From: Bacteroidales bacterium UBA4788
GTDB taxonomy: Bacteria > Bacteroidota > Bacteroidia > Bacteroidales > VadinHA17
Length of the DNA: 46,284 nucleotides
Direction: 5' to 3'
Assembly (NCBI GenBank): GCA_002402965.1
Contig: DHGW01000002.1
Span: 90,488 to 136,771 of the forward strand
Of this stretch, positions 33,221 to 42,405 are shown piece by piece (position 1 is the first letter of the stretch; every line of letters starts with the position of its first letter). The notes beneath the pieces were generated by a model. The model did no database searches, was not told the origin of the DNA, and worked only from the letters and a program-made list of their open reading frames with translations. A program made the translations under genes and the position numbers.

Positions 33221-35950
33221 ATGTCAAAAGTTAAGCGCGTTTATTCCTTCGGCAACAGGACAGCCGATGGCAAGGCAGATATGAAGAATCTGCTTGGCGG
33301 CAAGGGAGCCAATCTGGCTGAGATGTGCCTCCTTGGCCTCCCGGTTCCGGCCGGTTTCACAATCACCACCGATGTATGTACGGAATATTACCAGAACAAC
33401 CATCAGCTGCCTGCTGAACTCATGCCTGAGGTATGGGAAGCCATGAAGAAGGCTGAAGAGGCTATGGGCATGAAGTACGGTGACAGGGAGAATGCTCTCC
33501 TGGTATCATGCCGTTCCGGCGCCCGCAGCTCGATGCCCGGGATGATGGATACTGTTCTCAACATAGGCCTCTGCTCGGAAACAATTCCAGGCCTCATCAG
33601 GAAAACAGGCAATCCCCGTTTCGTATGGGACTCATACCGTCGTCTGGTTATGATGTATGCCGACGTGGTTATGGAGAAGGCAGAAGGCCTTGAGCCTGCT
33701 GACGGCAAGGGTATCCGCAAGCAGCTTGACGAGATGCTTGATGAGTTCAAGCACGCAAGAGGTTACAAGTCTGACACCGATCTTACAGCTGATGAGCTGA
33801 AGACCCTGGCCGAGGAGTTCAAGAAAAGGATCAAACAATCTCTCGGCAAAGAGTTTCCGGATGACGCACGCGAGCAGCTGGAAGGTGGCATCAAGGCCGT
33901 CTTTAAGAGCTGGAACGGCAAGAAGGCCGTATCATACCGTCGCATAGAGGGAATTCCTGATGAGTGGGGCACAGCAGTAAACGTGCAGGCGATGGTATTC
34001 GGCAACATGGGTGATTCATCTGCAACAGGCGTTGCTTTCACCCGTAACCCGGCCACGGGTGACAACTTATTCTATGGCGAATGGCTTGTAAATGCGCAGG
34101 GCGAAGACGTGGTGGCAGGTATCCGCACCCCGAACCCGCTCAATGATGACACCAAGAACGAGCAGAACAAGCACCTGCACAGCATGCAGGAGTCGATGCC
34201 CGGCACATATAAGGAACTGGTTGACATCCGGAACATACTTGAGAAGTCGTTTCATGACATGCTTGATATCGAGTTCACCATCCAGGAAGGCAAGCTCTTC
34301 ATGCTTCAGTGCCGCGCCGGCAAGCGTACCGGTACCGCAGCCCTGAACATGGCAATGGACATGCTCCAGGAAGGTCTCATCGACGAGAGGACAGCAGTCA
34401 TGCGCGTTGACCCCTCACAGCTTGACGAGCTTCTCCACCCGATATGTGATCCCGCTGCAGAAAAGAAAGTATCACCGCTTGTGAAAGGTCTGCCGGCTGG
34501 TCCCGGTGCAGCCGTCGGCAAGATCGTCTTCACAGCTGAAGACGCAGTCGCATGGAACCGCAAGGGCGAGAAGGTTATCCTCGTACGTGAGGAGACCAAC
34601 CCGGAAGATGTGGAAGGCATGCGCGCAGCTGAAGGTATTCTGACCGCACGCGGAGGCATGACCTCTCACGCTGCCCTCGTGGCACGCGGTTGGGGCAAGT
34701 GCTGTATAGTAGGCGCAGGCGGAATGCATGTTGACCTTGCAGGAAAGAAAATAAAGCTGTCAGGTTCAGATCTCGTACTGAAGGAAGGTGATGTCATCAC
34801 CCTTAACGGTACCAGGGGACATGTATACAATGGTGCCATAGCGCTTATGGATGCTACTGAGAACCCCAGGTTCCAGACCTTCATGAAGCTGGTGGACAAG
34901 AACCGCACCATGGGCGTTCGCACAAACTGCGACAATCCCGATGATGCAAAGATGGCACGCGAATTCGGTGCAGAGGGCATCGGCCTCTTCCGTACAGAAC
35001 ATATGTTCTACGGCAAGGGTTCAGAGCAGCCCCTTTTCATCCTTCGCAAGATGATCCTCAGCAACACCGTTGCCGAGCGCGTCAGCGCCCTCAATGAGCT
35101 CTTCCCCTATGTAAAGAAGGATATGAAGGGCACTATGGAGGCTATGGACGGACTGCCCGTCACCTTCCGTCTCCTTGACCCGCCGCTGCATGAGTTCGTA
35201 CCGCAGGGCGCAGAGAAACAGGCTGAACTGGCTAAGGCACTCGGCATTTCAACCGAGGCCATTGCCAAGAGAGGCGAAGCTCTTCACGAATCAAACCCGA
35301 TGATGGGACACCGCGGCGTCCGCCTTGGCATAACCTATCCGGAAGTATCCGAGATGCAGATAAGGGCAATGTTTGAAGCGGCAGCCGAGCTGCTGAAAGA
35401 AGGCAAGAACCCGATACCTGAGCTGATGGTTCCCGTGACATGCGATGTATCTGAGCTTGATGTCACCAAAAAGATCTATGACAGGGTCCATAACGAGGTG
35501 TGCACTAAGTTCGGGCTCAGCAAGATCGACAACAAGTACGGCACCATGATCGAGATTCCCCGCGCCACACTGCTTGCAGACCGCATGGCAAAGACCGCGG
35601 AGTTCTTCTCATTCGGTACAAATGACCTTACCCAGATGACCTTCGGCTTCAGCCGTGATGATATAGGTGGCTTCCTGCATGACTATCTTGACAACAAGAT
35701 GCTTGCAGCCGATCCGTTCCAGACAATTGACCAGGACGGCGTGGGCCAGCTGATAACAATGGCTTGTGAAAAGGGACGTGCAACACGCCCCAACCTTAAG
35801 GTAGGTATCTGTGGCGAACAGGGTGGTGACCCGGCATCAGTTGAGTTCTGTTTCAGAAACGGGCTCACCTATGTCAGCTGCTCACCCTTCAGGGTTCCGA
35901 TAGCCAGGCTGGCTGCAGCACAGGCAGCCATCAGGGCAACGAAGAAGTAA
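33221..35950 (+). CDS. ppdK: Pyruvate phosphate dikinase
   Basis: 909 residues, within the usual length. The N-terminal ATP-grasp domain has NLLGGKGANLAEM (23-35) and SCRSGARSSMPGMMDTVLN (96-114). The phospho-carrier domain has TARGGMTSHAALVARGWGK with the phosphorylated His483. The C-terminal PEP/pyruvate domain has GLFRTEHMF, EIPRA and GICGEQGGDPASVEF with the catalytic Cys. It interconverts PEP and pyruvate with AMP/PPi and ATP/Pi. In anaerobes it can run in either direction. It has its own promoter and a strong terminator. Neighbouring pyk and pckA complete a PEP-node cluster. Confidence 0.97.
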   Translation: MSKVKRVYSFGNRTADGKADMKNLLGGKGANLAEMCLLGLPVPAGFTITTDVCTEYYQNNHQLPAELMPEVWEAMKKAEEAMGMKYGDRENALLVSCRSGARSSMPGMMDTVLNIGLCSETIPGLIRKTGNPRFVWDSYRRLVMMYADVVMEKAEGLEPADGKGIRKQLDEMLDEFKHARGYKSDTDLTADELKTLAEEFKKRIKQSLGKEFPDDAREQLEGGIKAVFKSWNGKKAVSYRRIEGIPDEWGTAVNVQAMVFGNMGDSSATGVAFTRNPATGDNLFYGEWLVNAQGEDVVAGIRTPNPLNDDTKNEQNKHLHSMQESMPGTYKELVDIRNILEKSFHDMLDIEFTIQEGKLFMLQCRAGKRTGTAALNMAMDMLQEGLIDERTAVMRVDPSQLDELLHPICDPAAEKKVSPLVKGLPAGPGAAVGKIVFTAEDAVAWNRKGEKVILVREETNPEDVEGMRAAEGILTARGGMTSHAALVARGWGKCCIVGAGGMHVDLAGKKIKLSGSDLVLKEGDVITLNGTRGHVYNGAIALMDATENPRFQTFMKLVDKNRTMGVRTNCDNPDDAKMAREFGAEGIGLFRTEHMFYGKGSEQPLFILRKMILSNTVAERVSALNELFPYVKKDMKGTMEAMDGLPVTFRLLDPPLHEFVPQGAEKQAELAKALGISTEAIAKRGEALHESNPMMGHRGVRLGITYPEVSEMQIRAMFEAAAELLKEGKNPIPELMVPVTCDVSELDVTKKIYDRVHNEVCTKFGLSKIDNKYGTMIEIPRATLLADRMAKTAEFFSFGTNDLTQMTFGFSRDDIGGFLHDYLDNKMLAADPFQTIDQDGVGQLITMACEKGRATRPNLKVGICGEQGGDPASVEFCFRNGLTYVSCSPFRVPIARLAAAQAAIRATKK

Positions 35951-35961
35951 ACTGCATAACA

Positions 35962-36005
35962 CATGTAAAAAAGGAGGCCGCACAGCGAGCCTCCTTTTTT
36001 ACATG
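35962..36005. terminator. Bidirectional terminator between ppdK and the amidase gene
   Basis: A 17-bp perfect inverted repeat (arms 35962-35978 and 35989-36005) with a 10-nt loop. Each arm contains a 6-nt A or T run, so the transcript has a GC-rich stem and a U-tract on either strand. It serves convergent ppdK and the amidase. Confidence 0.85.
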
Positions 36006-36008
36006 CCA

Positions 36009-36047
36009 CAGGCAGTAGAGGGCCAAGTCCCGGCCCTCTACTGCCTG
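36009..36047 (-). terminator. Second perfect hairpin just after the amidase stop codon
   Basis: A 16-bp perfect inverted repeat (arms 36009-36024 and 36032-36047) with a 7-nt loop, only 2 bp after the amidase stop codon. It is GC-rich and lacks its own T-tract; the next hairpin, 3 bp further on, has one. It may protect the 3' end of the amidase mRNA or act with the terminator beside it. Confidence 0.6.
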
Positions 36048-36049
36048 AC

Positions 36050-38473
36050 CTACCTCATGATCACCCACCTCCGGGCCGCATGATGCCATCCGCCTGCCAC
36101 GCCGGAACGATGGCTCAGTTCAAGCGTATATACCCCCGGGGCAATGGCCGGCGAAGGATACCAGGGGATTGAATGCTCCCCGGCATCCAGCATACCGCTG
36201 AAGAGGCTTTCAGCCAGCCTGCCGTCAGAAGCGTATAAGTTGATAACAACCTGGTCACCCGATTTCAGAAAGAATGTGATCATACCCTTCGTTGTTACCG
36301 GGTTGGGATAGATTGCCAGACCGGTTTCGGATGCCTCCGTGTCATCGATGCCGGTTGGTGTGATCACCATGGCATCATCAAAATACATGATTCCGGACTT
36401 CAGGCCGCTGCTGTTCTGTCGCACCACCAGGCTGTGATACTGCCATTCACCGCTCCCTCCTATATTGCTTAACGGTATGGCGATAAGGTCCCACCCCGCC
36501 CAGTTTATGGGTGCTGCCTCAACTATCTGGTTAACCGATCCGGGTGAATAGAACCAGTATTCAAGATTGTTGTTGCTGAGGTCGCCGTAAACCCACATGG
36601 CAAATACCTGGCTAGTATTACTTCCAATTGTTGGTTTGCTTGTGTCAAAGACCCTGCATACGCCGCCGTCATCTCCTGTAAAGAGATAATCGAGCCGGCC
36701 GGCAGGGGGGTTCGTCTTATATATATCATAGGAAGAGGTAAAGGTTGTCAATGGGTTGTCAGTACCGGTGGTGCTGCCGCTGGCCTCAGGGTCCCAGAAG
36801 GAGACTGTATTATCGAATGGCTCAACAATGCTGCCTGTCTGGTAGGCCTTTGTCCGTGTGGAAAAGGTCGCAGCTATTGCCGCTCCCACGGTTACGCCTG
36901 TTACATCCCTTACCGTGGCGTCAATCACTATCGTATAGTTGCCGCTTGTCTGAAGGGGTGAGGCGAGTTCAAAGCTGTAGCTTCCCTTGCCTCCGTCCGA
37001 GGTGAAAAGCTCACGCTGTTTGGCAACCGGGGATGACTGGCTGTCAAGCAACCTGATGCCCGCAATTGCTGAGGCCTGATCAGGTGGAGCATCAAAGCGT
37101 ACCGTTATCCTGGGGAATAGAGTGATTCCGCCGGCTCCCGTTGACGGCCATATCTTATCTACCACCAATTTGGAGCGTGATTTCGTAATGAAACTGACCT
37201 GGTACTCCTGCTGCAGGTGAACATCCCATTTCGAGGTGGCTGCCGTCGTCAGCCTGATCAGGTAGTCTGTTTTGGAGACAAATCCCACCTGCGGCCTGAC
37301 GGTCAGAACCTTACTCTTTTCATCCCACTCATATGTCAAGTTTACGGCCGGTTCGAAAAGCAGAGCTGACTGAACGGCTTCCCGGTCCATTGTAACGTTG
37401 AATGTGAATGAAAAAGCCTGGTTGAAGGGAAGGCTGTCTGTTATCACGGGCAGACGCTCCAGTACCATCGGAACTCGGGCGGTGTCAAACGAAGGAAGGA
37501 AGTCGGTCAGAGTGGTCTTACCGGCAGTCACGGTGGCACTAAGCGTATCATTGTAGAAATCAGTCATACCACCCGCAATGACCTGATAGTCGCCTGGCGG
37601 CACAGAGTCAAACATGAAAAAGCCGTTGTTCAGTTCATCAAGGGTGACCGACATGTTTAGCGGCATCAAGGTGACCGTAGCCCCGTTTATCGGTAAGTGC
37701 TGATCCTTCGTCCCGGAGTCGAAATAATAAGGCGGTGAAGTGAGTTGGTCCCTGACGGTGCCAGCGATTATGCCATAAGGTTCTGGCACTACTGTGAAAT
37801 ACTGCTGCAGTGCCCGTAGCATGGACCATGCCTCGTGGTGAAGGTGGTTCGGGTTGCGCAGTCGCCATCCCTCCGCGATATAATCATGGAATGACCCTTC
37901 GGAAAGCACCCCTGGCATGTTAAGGGGCCTGAGTACGCCCAGCCCTTCTGTGCCCCACTCGGGGTAGAAGGTCCAGTCACCCTTGACCCATTCGAAGGTA
38001 TGGGTCCAGCAGTTGCTCTTCTCATAAATTTTCTCCCAGAGAATTTGTGCGAAGGTTTTGGCGGCCGGCCAGGCAGGTGAATTATCATAACCCCTGAAGA
38101 GCATCAGGGGCTGGTTCCGTGTGCCGTCAAATCCGTTACTGTGTATGGATAGGAAGATATCGACGTTTGCCGTGTTGGCCATTTCTGCAATAACAGATAG
38201 CTTAAGGTCATCCGATGTGTAGTTTGTAGTTCTGGACATGTAAACCGTGGCATTGCGGTCCTCCAGCAGCTGTCTCAGGAACAGGCCCTTTTCCAGGTTC
38301 CCCTCCGACTCCCAGAAGTCGGTTGCTGTCATGTGCCTGTCGTCACCGTCATGTCCACCATGACCGGGATTGACAAAAATCTTAAGTCCGCTGAAATCAG
38401 TCTTCTGGCCAAACAGAAATGCAGGCATCAACATCAATAGTTCAAACAGGCAGACACTCTTCCACCGTCTCAT
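36050..38473 (-). CDS. Secreted N-acetylmuramoyl-L-alanine amidase with T9SS C-terminal domain
   Basis: 807 residues. The signal peptide (about 1-22) is followed by an Amidase_3 domain to about residue 230. Putative zinc ligands are His38 (VNPGHGGHDG), Glu57 and His111 (FLSIHSNG), with catalytic Glu192 (GVLSEGSFHDY). A carboxypeptidase-regulatory-like/Ig domain (235-340), an Ig-like Big_5-type region (350-560) and a carbohydrate/glycan-binding-like beta-sandwich (570-700) follow. The end (from ~710: AIYPNPVTTKGMITFFL, then GVYTLELSHR) is a type A T9SS sorting domain. It should cut peptide from glycan in peptidoglycan outside the cell, so its target may be other bacteria's walls or recycled fragments. 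It overlaps the preceding propeller gene stop by 4 nt (ATGA). Confidence 0.87.
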   Translation of the reverse strand: MRRWKSVCLFELLMLMPAFLFGQKTDFSGLKIFVNPGHGGHDGDDRHMTATDFWESEGNLEKGLFLRQLLEDRNATVYMSRTTNYTSDDLKLSVIAEMANTANVDIFLSIHSNGFDGTRNQPLMLFRGYDNSPAWPAAKTFAQILWEKIYEKSNCWTHTFEWVKGDWTFYPEWGTEGLGVLRPLNMPGVLSEGSFHDYIAEGWRLRNPNHLHHEAWSMLRALQQYFTVVPEPYGIIAGTVRDQLTSPPYYFDSGTKDQHLPINGATVTLMPLNMSVTLDELNNGFFMFDSVPPGDYQVIAGGMTDFYNDTLSATVTAGKTTLTDFLPSFDTARVPMVLERLPVITDSLPFNQAFSFTFNVTMDREAVQSALLFEPAVNLTYEWDEKSKVLTVRPQVGFVSKTDYLIRLTTAATSKWDVHLQQEYQVSFITKSRSKLVVDKIWPSTGAGGITLFPRITVRFDAPPDQASAIAGIRLLDSQSSPVAKQRELFTSDGGKGSYSFELASPLQTSGNYTIVIDATVRDVTGVTVGAAIAATFSTRTKAYQTGSIVEPFDNTVSFWDPEASGSTTGTDNPLTTFTSSYDIYKTNPPAGRLDYLFTGDDGGVCRVFDTSKPTIGSNTSQVFAMWVYGDLSNNNLEYWFYSPGSVNQIVEAAPINWAGWDLIAIPLSNIGGSGEWQYHSLVVRQNSSGLKSGIMYFDDAMVITPTGIDDTEASETGLAIYPNPVTTKGMITFFLKSGDQVVINLYASDGRLAESLFSGMLDAGEHSIPWYPSPAIAPGVYTLELSHRSGVAGGWHHAARRWVIMR

Positions 38474-39381
38474 CTGACTCTTACCTTCATTAAATAAATC
38501 TCGCCGTTATCAGTGCAAAAGGCTATTTTCCTGTTTCCGCAGGCGAAGGGGAACATCTCGGACCGGTCCGGAGTGGAGGTCAGTATGACCCTCCTCTTGC
38601 CGCCGAGGGAATAGTAAACGAGTTCTGAGGAGGTTATCCTGTGGCCGTCATCCTTGTCGTCCATCCCGATCACTATCCTGTCATTGAACCACCTCGGTGC
38701 ATTGATATTTCCCAGGTCATGCAAGATCTTGCCATCCGTGTCGCAGATAAAGCTGCCCCTTCCCTGGTAGTTGTAAAGGATCATCGTCCTGTCCGGGGAA
38801 AGCGACGTCCAGATATAAAATCCTTCGCCGTTAGGCATAAGGGCTTTTCTCTCACCGCCGCGGTAGAGCACAGGCATCATTTCCTCTGTTACCACGAAGA
38901 TCCTTTCACTGCCAGATTTGAGGGTTGCTCCTCTCTGCTCAACTCTCGTCTCACTGTCTGACCTGAGCAGTACGGAGTTGCCGGCAACGGCTGGCGGAAT
39001 CACCCCTCTGCCTCTGTCTGCCAGGAGTTCCTTCCCGCCGGTTGGGATATCATACGCGTATACTGAGGAAGCCTTCATGTTGTCATTGAAGTTGTCACTG
39101 CGGTAAAAAACCTTTTTGCCGTCAGCTGTTACTGCAGGTTCATAACCGGCACCGGGCTCGTTGCTTATTTCAGTCATCCTGCCCTTGCGGGTATCAAGCA
39201 GAAAAAGGCCATTGTAGCCTTCACCTGCCACCAGCAACTGGTCTGACCCCGGAACAACTCCGGTAAGAAGATATGATCGCGCAACTGCAGGGATGATCCT
39301 TTTTACGCTCCTCACCCTTAGGGACTGAGGGTATGCCTCAATTGTCACCAGAAAAATCAAAAGAAGGAAAACCGATCTCAT
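38470..39381 (-). CDS. Secreted TolB-like beta-propeller protein
   Basis: 303 residues with a signal peptide (about 1-19) and repeated WD40/PD40-like beta-propeller blades: DTRKGRMTEISNEPGAGYEPAVTADGKKVFYRSD, and SLSPDRTMILYNYQGRG. It has no enzymatic signature. Its stop codon overlaps the amidase start, so the two are translated together and probably work together, for instance as a sensor or scaffold for the secreted amidase. Confidence 0.75.
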   Translation of the reverse strand: MRSVFLLLIFLVTIEAYPQSLRVRSVKRIIPAVARSYLLTGVVPGSDQLLVAGEGYNGLFLLDTRKGRMTEISNEPGAGYEPAVTADGKKVFYRSDNFNDNMKASSVYAYDIPTGGKELLADRGRGVIPPAVAGNSVLLRSDSETRVEQRGATLKSGSERIFVVTEEMMPVLYRGGERKALMPNGEGFYIWTSLSPDRTMILYNYQGRGSFICDTDGKILHDLGNINAPRWFNDRIVIGMDDKDDGHRITSSELVYYSLGGKRRVILTSTPDRSEMFPFACGNRKIAFCTDNGEIYLMKVRVR

Positions 39382-39400
39382 TTCTTTGCGTATTGCAGCC

Positions 39401-39408
39401 TAAAGATA
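39401..39408 (-). promoter_or_regulatory. Weak candidate -7 element for the propeller-amidase pair
   Basis: TATCTTTA (7 of 8 to TAnnTTTG) on the minus strand, 19 nt before the propeller start. Confidence 0.28.
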
Positions 39409-39490
39409 GTTATTCGCAATCGATCCGGGTAAAATTTCTGAATGGCATTCTCATTGATTTTTGTCAGGGTATTTGATTACTTAATATTAT

Positions 39491-39498
39491 TAACTTTG
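39491..39498 (+). promoter_or_regulatory. Candidate -7 promoter element for pckA
   Basis: TAACTTTG is an exact TAnnTTTG match with a TTTG at 39472-39475 upstream. Because transcription would begin about 39505, the ATG at 39499 and further upstream in-frame starts are unlikely. This favours the pckA start at 39523. Confidence 0.48.
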
Positions 39499-39522
39499 AT
39501 GGACATCAAAACCGCCTCAACC

Positions 39523-41142
39523 ATGATGTCAGAAGAAATCCTAAAGCAATACGGCATTACCGAAGTCAGGGGACTTGTATATAATCCCTCCTACGAAAGT
39601 CTTTTTAAGGATGAAATTTCATCCGGGCTGGAGGGGTTCGAAAAAGGTATTCTGACCACCACCGGTGCAGTGGCTGTTGATACTGGCGTCTTCACGGGCC
39701 GCTCTCCGAAGGACAAATATATTGTGCGGGACAGTACAACGGAGGATACCGTATGGTGGAAGTCCGAGAGTTCTCCGGTATCTGACAACAAGGCACTGAC
39801 AAAGGAGGCCTGGGATCACTGCAGGAAGATATCTGAACGTCAGCTTTCAGGCAAGAATCTCTATGTTATGGACTGCTATAGCGGTGCCAACAGGGATACC
39901 AGGCTCTGCGTCCGTTTCATAATGGAGGTTGCGTGGCAGGCCCATTTTGTAAAAAATATGTTCATCCGTCCCACTGATGAGGAACTGAAAGATTTCAAGC
40001 CCGACTTCGTGGTGCTGATGGCTTCGAAGGCTGCCAATCCTGAATACAGGCAGTTCGGCATGAACTCAGAGAACTTCGTGGTCTTTAACCTCACTGAAAG
40101 GATGATGCTTGTGGGTGGCACATGGTACGGCGGTGAGATGAAGAAGGGGATCTTCTCGGTTATGAACTACTACCTCCCGTTGAAGGGTATAGCTGCCATG
40201 CACTGCTCAGCCAACGTTGGCAAGAAGAAAGATGTGGCCATCTTCTTCGGCCTCTCCGGAACCGGTAAGACGACGTTGTCTACTGATCCTGAGCGGGCGC
40301 TGATTGGCGATGATGAGCACGGCTGGGACGATGAGGGTATCTTCAATTTCGAGGGAGGCTGTTATGCCAAAACCATCAACCTGAGCAAGGAGAACGAACC
40401 GGACATCTACCGTGCCATCAGGCGTGATGCGCTCCTTGAGAACGTGGTTGTGGACGGGAACGGCGAGATAGATTTCAGCAGTGCCGCCAAGACTGAAAAC
40501 ACACGAGTATCTTACCCGATCTACCATATTGATAATATAGTACGGCCGGTGTCAAAGGCCGGGCATGCAACCACTGTCATCTTCCTGACAGCAGACGCCT
40601 TCGGGGTACTGCCTCCGGTTGCCAGGCTCACGGAAGAGCAGACACAGTACTACTTCCTCAGCGGTTATACTGCAAAGGTGGCCGGCACGGAGCGCGGCAT
40701 CAAGGAGCCGGTTCCCTCATTCTCAGCCTGTTTCGGTGCAGCCTTTTTGCTGCTTGACCCCATCATATATGCCCGTGAGCTCACCCGCAAGATGAAGGCC
40801 CACAATGCCGATGCCTGGCTGGTCAACACCGGGTGGATGGGAGGTCCTTACGGGACGGGCAAGCGGATAGACCTGCCCTCGACACGTAAGATCATTGACG
40901 CCATCCTCAACAAAGCGATAAACGACGTGCCATATACAACCATTCCGGTCTTTAACCTGAGCATCCCCTCCTCAATCCCCGGAGTACCGTCAGACCTGCT
41001 TGACCCGGGCAAAAAATGGCCTGACCGCGATGCCTGGATCAAAGCCGCCAGGGAGCTGGCAGAAAAATTCGTTAAGAATTTCAGTAAGTTTACATCGAAC
41101 AGCGAAACGGCAAAAATCGTATCTTCGGGTCCTAAGCCGTAA
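39523..41142 (+). CDS. pckA: Phosphoenolpyruvate carboxykinase, ATP type
   Basis: 539 residues from the ATG at 39523 (MMSEEILKQYGI), chosen because the promoter element lies just upstream of the earlier ATG. Motifs are TGRSPKDKYIV, the CO2/oxaloacetate region FVVFNLTERMMLVGGTWYGGE, and the P-loop GLSGTGKTT at residues 243-251, followed by the metal-binding IGDDEHGWDD. It interconverts oxaloacetate + ATP and PEP + CO2; in succinate-forming anaerobes it usually runs toward oxaloacetate. plsY follows after 7 bp. Confidence 0.96.
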   Translation: MMSEEILKQYGITEVRGLVYNPSYESLFKDEISSGLEGFEKGILTTTGAVAVDTGVFTGRSPKDKYIVRDSTTEDTVWWKSESSPVSDNKALTKEAWDHCRKISERQLSGKNLYVMDCYSGANRDTRLCVRFIMEVAWQAHFVKNMFIRPTDEELKDFKPDFVVLMASKAANPEYRQFGMNSENFVVFNLTERMMLVGGTWYGGEMKKGIFSVMNYYLPLKGIAAMHCSANVGKKKDVAIFFGLSGTGKTTLSTDPERALIGDDEHGWDDEGIFNFEGGCYAKTINLSKENEPDIYRAIRRDALLENVVVDGNGEIDFSSAAKTENTRVSYPIYHIDNIVRPVSKAGHATTVIFLTADAFGVLPPVARLTEEQTQYYFLSGYTAKVAGTERGIKEPVPSFSACFGAAFLLLDPIIYARELTRKMKAHNADAWLVNTGWMGGPYGTGKRIDLPSTRKIIDAILNKAINDVPYTTIPVFNLSIPSSIPGVPSDLLDPGKKWPDRDAWIKAARELAEKFVKNFSKFTSNSETAKIVSSGPKP

Positions 41143-41149
41143 CTGATCA

Positions 41150-41779
41150 ATGATGGTCATATCATTAACAGTAATTGCAGTCGTGCTGGCATACCTTGCC
41201 GGTTCTGTTCCCAGTGCCGTCTGGGCAGGTAAGATCTTTCACGGGATTGATGTGAGGGAGCATGGCAGCGGCAATGCCGGTGCCACGAACACGGTGAGAG
41301 TCCTGGGGTGGAAAACCGGGATACCAGTTCTCATGTTCGATCTGTTCAAGGGATGGCTGGCAGCAATGCTGCCGCGTTTCCTGGATGCTGCCCCCGAAGG
41401 CTCTGAGACTCTGATGGTGCTTCAGATTGTATGCGGGCTGGCAGCAATCCTCGGCCATGTATTCCCTGTCTTCGCAGGCTTTCGCGGCGGGAAGGGAGTT
41501 GCCACCACTTTCGGAGTGCTGCTGACTCTTCATCCGTTGCTTACGCTGACATGCGCCGGGATATTCCTCCTGGTTCTGCTGATAAGCGGATATGTCTCAC
41601 TGAGCTCCATGATCGCCGTGGCCATGTTTCCCATTCTCCTCCTGGCCCTCTTCCGGACGCCTTCAGTATGGCTGACTGCCTTTTCTGTTTTCGTGGCTGT
41701 GGCAGTCATAATCACTCACACCAAAAACATAAAAAGGCTTCTTAAAGGTGAGGAGAAAAGGTTCATCAGGCGTAGCTGA
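41150..41779 (+). CDS. plsY: Acyl-phosphate:glycerol-3-phosphate acyltransferase PlsY
   Basis: 209 residues, polytopic. PlsY hallmarks are present: AYLAGSVPSAVWAGKI, REHGSGNAGATNTVRVLG, GHVFPVFAGFRGGKGVATTFG, and the C-terminal KNIKRLLKGEEKRF. It makes lysophosphatidate from acyl-phosphate and glycerol-3-phosphate at the inner membrane, the first step of phospholipid synthesis. Linked to pckA by 7 bp; rubrerythrin follows after 34 bp. Confidence 0.94.
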   Translation: MMVISLTVIAVVLAYLAGSVPSAVWAGKIFHGIDVREHGSGNAGATNTVRVLGWKTGIPVLMFDLFKGWLAAMLPRFLDAAPEGSETLMVLQIVCGLAAILGHVFPVFAGFRGGKGVATTFGVLLTLHPLLTLTCAGIFLLVLLISGYVSLSSMIAVAMFPILLLALFRTPSVWLTAFSVFVAVAVIITHTKNIKRLLKGEEKRFIRRS

Positions 41780-41813
41780 TCATTACCAATAATCACAACC
41801 TAAATATATCGAT

Positions 41814-42389
41814 ATGAAAGGAATAAAAGGAACACGTACGGAGCAGAATCTCCTGAAGGCATTTGCCGGCGAGTCACAGGCAAAGAACCGTTATGAATTT
41901 GCAGCAAAGGTGGCAAAGGAAGAGGGCTATGAACAGATTTCGGCCATTTTTCTGGAGACAGCCATGCAGGAGCAGCAGCATGCCAAGCGGTTCTTCGGCT
42001 ATCTTGAGGGAGGTATGGTTGAGATCACCGCTGCCTACCCTGCAGGCAAGACTGCAACCACCAGCGAGAACCTCGAGGCAGCGGCCGATGGTGAGCATGA
42101 GGAATGGGCTGAACTGTATCCGGCTTTTGCAAAGGTAGCGGAAGAAGAGGGCTTCAAGGAGATTGCGACCTGTTTCAAAGCCATCTCGTCAGCCGAGAAG
42201 GTGCACGAGGAGCGTTACAGGAAGCTGCTCGCCAGCGTCATGGGTAACAAGGTCTTCGAACGCGAGGAAAAGATCTTCTGGTACTGCCGCAAATGCGGGT
42301 ATGTGCACTTCGGCACCAAACCGCTGAAGAACTGCCCGGCTTGCCTCCACCCGTTCAACTACAGTGAGGAATTCGCACAGAACTATTGA
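41814..42389 (+). CDS. rbr: Rubrerythrin
   Basis: 191 residues. The ferritin-like di-iron domain carries Glu20, Glu53, His56, Glu97, Glu128 and His131-type ligands (FAGESQAKNRYEF, MQEQQHAKRF, AEKVHEERY). The C-terminal rubredoxin domain carries Cys158/Cys161 and Cys174/Cys177. It reduces hydrogen peroxide in anaerobes. It probably shares a transcript with the upstream genes and with the nitroreductase 16 bp later. Confidence 0.94.
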   Translation: MKGIKGTRTEQNLLKAFAGESQAKNRYEFAAKVAKEEGYEQISAIFLETAMQEQQHAKRFFGYLEGGMVEITAAYPAGKTATTSENLEAAADGEHEEWAELYPAFAKVAEEEGFKEIATCFKAISSAEKVHEERYRKLLASVMGNKVFEREEKIFWYCRKCGYVHFGTKPLKNCPACLHPFNYSEEFAQNY

Positions 42390-42405
42390 TCCCCTTTCCC
42401 CCCGA

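Noticed and set aside
39442..39522. A longer N-terminus for pckA
   Set aside because: The extra residues are hydrophobic and unlike PEP carboxykinase, and lie upstream of the best promoter element.
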